Part shown: positions 62,159-64,000 of the stretch, piece after piece
Layout: each line of letters opens with the position of its first letter
Numbering within the stretch: position 1 is the first letter of the stretch
DNA from: UBA4312 sp040266995
Lineage (GTDB): Bacteria; Bacillota_I; Bacilli_A; Erysipelotrichales; Erysipelotrichaceae
Direction of reading: 5' to 3'
DNA: 64,000 bases
Assembly: GCA_040266995.1 (NCBI GenBank)
Contig: JAWRHV010000014.1
Coordinates: 62,001-126,000 of the forward strand
The notes under the pieces: model-generated
Seen by the model: only the letters and a program-made list of their open reading frames with translations
What the model was told of the DNA's origin: nothing
Databases searched by the model: none
Position numbers and translations under genes: made by a program

Positions 62159-63118
62159 TTATTGAAATTGAAAGCTTCGATACGCTTTCGCATAAACCTT
62201 TGCTCTGTAAATCCTGCATTGTCCAGTATATAAATCGGCTGCACACATATAGGCTTCATCCGTTCCCGGACGAATTGTCAGATGTGTGGATTTTGCCATT
62301 CCTTTTCGTACCCTTTCCGGCAGAAGAATCTGTCCGATCGGATACCCATTACGGTTAAACACCATGTATCGTGCCTGTCCGCACATGGCGACATATAGAT
62401 TTCCATCGGCATCGATGATGGTGGAGTCCGGTCCTTCCAGTCCGGTAAATGTATACGCGACATACGAGGAGGCTGGTTCAATGGTATACCTATCTTCCAT
62501 CAAAGCCATATGATGCAGTTTTCCAGCCCCATATTCAGTGACCCACAGATGTCGTCCATCCGGATCCAGCGAAATGCCATTGGTGGCAATCATCCCGGAA
62601 GCGCTGACTGGATGTATTGTTTTCAGATCCGGTTCCACATAGAATACCCCCGCTGACGGATCGGCTTTCGTACCGCCCAGATCGGTATAATAGAATCCAC
62701 CCTGGTCATCAAAGACCATGTCATCGATCATCCGACCGGTGCCGGTCACGATCGTATCCAACAGTTCCCCTTCCGGCGAAAGGATGGCAATCAGACATCC
62801 TTTATCCGAAGCTGCCATGGTGGAAAAGATGCGACCATCCTTATGGATCTTTACCGCCGAAGGCATCATGTGATCCGGCAGATCCGCAAATACGGTCAGT
62901 TCTTTGGTCTCTATGTTCAGCTTCCAGATCCGGCTTTGCGGTGTGTTACAAATAAACAAATTCCCTTTCCGGTCAAAACAAAGACCTTCCAGAATATTGA
63001 TTCCATCCGGATTGGTGGGAATGTCCACAAACGGTTCAGCCCAGATGGTTTGTAAACCCTTTTCGTTTTCCGGAATCGGAAACCCCTTGTCTTCTTCTCG
63101 ATAACGTAACGCTTCCAT
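62159..63118 (-). CDS. SMP-30/gluconolactonase/LRE-type beta-propeller protein
   Basis: A 319-aa six-bladed propeller: ILEGLCFDRKGNLFICNTP, GRMIDDMVFDDQGGFYYTDLGG, TNGISLDPDGRHLWVTE and EGPDSTIIDADGNLYVAMCG give the metal-binding Glu, Asp and Asn positions of the gluconolactonase/regucalcin family. It probably hydrolyses a lactone. AGAGGCAG precedes the ATG, eight bases after the first AKR. Confidence 0.85.
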   Translation of the reverse strand: MEALRYREEDKGFPIPENEKGLQTIWAEPFVDIPTNPDGINILEGLCFDRKGNLFICNTPQSRIWKLNIETKELTVFADLPDHMMPSAVKIHKDGRIFSTMAASDKGCLIAILSPEGELLDTIVTGTGRMIDDMVFDDQGGFYYTDLGGTKADPSAGVFYVEPDLKTIHPVSASGMIATNGISLDPDGRHLWVTEYGAGKLHHMALMEDRYTIEPASSYVAYTFTGLEGPDSTIIDADGNLYVAMCGQARYMVFNRNGYPIGQILLPERVRKGMAKSTHLTIRPGTDEAYMCAADLYTGQCRIYRAKVYAKAYRSFQFQ

Positions 63119-63126
63119 ATCTGCCT

Positions 63127-63969
63127 CTATTTCTGTCCGTCAAAATCCGGATGCCAGCTTAAGTAACGACCCATGTCTTCTTCTTTATGTGTCACATAAG
63201 GAACGCCCCGGTCGATCGTTGCGATTTCCTTCATCTCTTCTTCGGTCAATGTAAAGTCAAAAATGTTGATATTATCTTGGATATGACCCTGGCTTCTAGC
63301 ACCGGGAATCACGATATTCCCGATCTGTACATGCCATCGCAGGATGATCTGTCCCACTGATTTTCCATATTTATCCGCTAACTTTTTAAATACCGGCTGT
63401 GCAAACAAGGACTTGTCCCCATGTCCTAACGGGAACCACGCCTGTAAAGCGATGCCCTTTTCCTTCATCTGCTGACGAAGCTGTGTCTGCGGATAATAAG
63501 GATGACATTCCACCTGTAAGACAGAAGGTCGTATCTCACAGACATCCAGAAGCTTTTGGATCTGGTTTTCATTAAAGTTGGAGATCCCCAGTGCTTTGAT
63601 CTTGCCTTCCTTGTACGCTTTTTCCAACATCCGGTATCCATGAATATAATCCCCGGCCGGCTGGTGGCACAACATCAAATCGATGGTATCCACACCCAAT
63701 CGCTCCAAGGTCTTATCCACCGCTTGTTCATCATGGTACAAAGTTGGCCAAAGCTTGGTTTCCACAAAGATTTCCTGACGTGGAACACCCGACTTTCGGA
63801 TTCCTCTGCCAACGGCTTTTTCATTGACATAGGCATTGGCTGTATCAATCAGACGATATCCCGTCTTCAATGCCGTTTCGACCGCATGCTCCGCTTCGTC
63901 CGGCGTCATCTGAAAGGTTCCGATCCCAATGACCGGCATTTCCACTCCATTGTTCAAACTGATCGTCAT
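63127..63969 (-). CDS. Aldo/keto reductase
   Basis: A 280-aa AKR, complete tetrad: IDTANAYVNE (Asp, Tyr), ETKLWP (Lys) and LCHQPAGD (His), with ALGISNFNENQIQ. AGGAGGG precedes the ATG. It leads an operon AKR, SMP-30, SDR, AKR pseudogene that would oxidise and reduce a sugar or lactone-type carbonyl; the substrate is not evident. Confidence 0.87.
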   Translation of the reverse strand: MTISLNNGVEMPVIGIGTFQMTPDEAEHAVETALKTGYRLIDTANAYVNEKAVGRGIRKSGVPRQEIFVETKLWPTLYHDEQAVDKTLERLGVDTIDLMLCHQPAGDYIHGYRMLEKAYKEGKIKALGISNFNENQIQKLLDVCEIRPSVLQVECHPYYPQTQLRQQMKEKGIALQAWFPLGHGDKSLFAQPVFKKLADKYGKSVGQIILRWHVQIGNIVIPGARSQGHIQDNINIFDFTLTEEEMKEIATIDRGVPYVTHKEEDMGRYLSWHPDFDGQK

Positions 63970-64000
63970 AGTTACCCTCCTGTATTTTTATTCCACTATA

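Noticed and set aside
1..64000. CRISPR arrays, IS elements, prophage, tRNA or rRNA genes
   Set aside because: None seen: no regularly spaced repeats, transposase or integrase motifs, or tRNA-like cloverleaf sequence were found by eye.

Overview
The window looks like ordinary chromosome of a fermentative, anaerobic Gram-positive (Bacillota). Supporting signs are strong AGGAGG-type ribosome binding sites, T-box control, PRD/PTS regulation, DegV, EFR1 and rubredoxin-type proteins, and no respiratory-chain genes. GC content is roughly mid-40s by eye. An Erysipelotrichia-like gut bacterium would fit, but that is inference. I see no rRNA, tRNA, CRISPR array, insertion sequence, prophage or origin. 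Genes are packed tightly, and hairpin terminators close nearly every transcription unit.

Layout: 0-9.5 kb holds housekeeping and surface genes (GH25 lysozyme, SDR, mannose-6-P isomerase, O-acetylhomoserine sulfhydrylase, Na+ symporter, HAD phosphatase, flavin reductase-rubredoxin). 9.5-17.5 kb is a galactitol-type PTS locus (aldolase, Zn-dehydrogenase, IIB, IIC, IIA) with a divergent PRD regulator and, downstream, a YcxB protein overlapping glycerol-1-phosphate dehydrogenase. 17.5-19.4 kb is a ribulose-monophosphate operon (hxlA, hxlB, phosphatase). 19.4-26.5 kb has an HNH nuclease overlapping a methyltransferase, two RpiB-family isomerases, DeoC, a DUF2974 lipase-like protein, and a TetR-flanked SDR/nitronate monooxygenase pair. 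26.5-29.6 kb holds a short pyruvate kinase, rsmF and rsuA.

29.6-32.8 kb is a trpXYZ-type ABC transporter behind a T-box with a UGG (Trp) specifier. 32.8-37.3 kb has an NhaC antiporter and a nitroreductase/Rrf2/quinone-oxidoreductase operon with a perfect operator palindrome; the last gene carries a single in-frame TAA. 37.9-45.5 kb carries a CydDC-like ABC pair, a repeat-rich secreted DUF4353 protein, a TetR regulator and DegV. 45.5-52.7 kb includes a zinc-ribbon/TPM membrane pair, redox enzymes and a flavodoxin/EFR1 group ending in a truncated hydrolase. 52.7-64 kb comprises three minus-strand operons (GTPase operon; SRPBCC/aldo-keto reductase/PanE-like operon; aldo-keto reductase/SMP-30/SDR operon). 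The last of these ends in a second gene broken by one in-frame TAA.

The most distinctive cross-cutting signal is a set of about eight genes that lack a Shine-Dalgarno sequence and have a -10-like hexamer exactly 6-7 bases before the ATG. This suggests leaderless transcripts alongside standard SD-led genes. In two cases the leaderless promoter is nested in the terminator of the upstream operon. Functionally the window is rich in sugar-phosphate interconversion and NAD(P)H redox enzymes.
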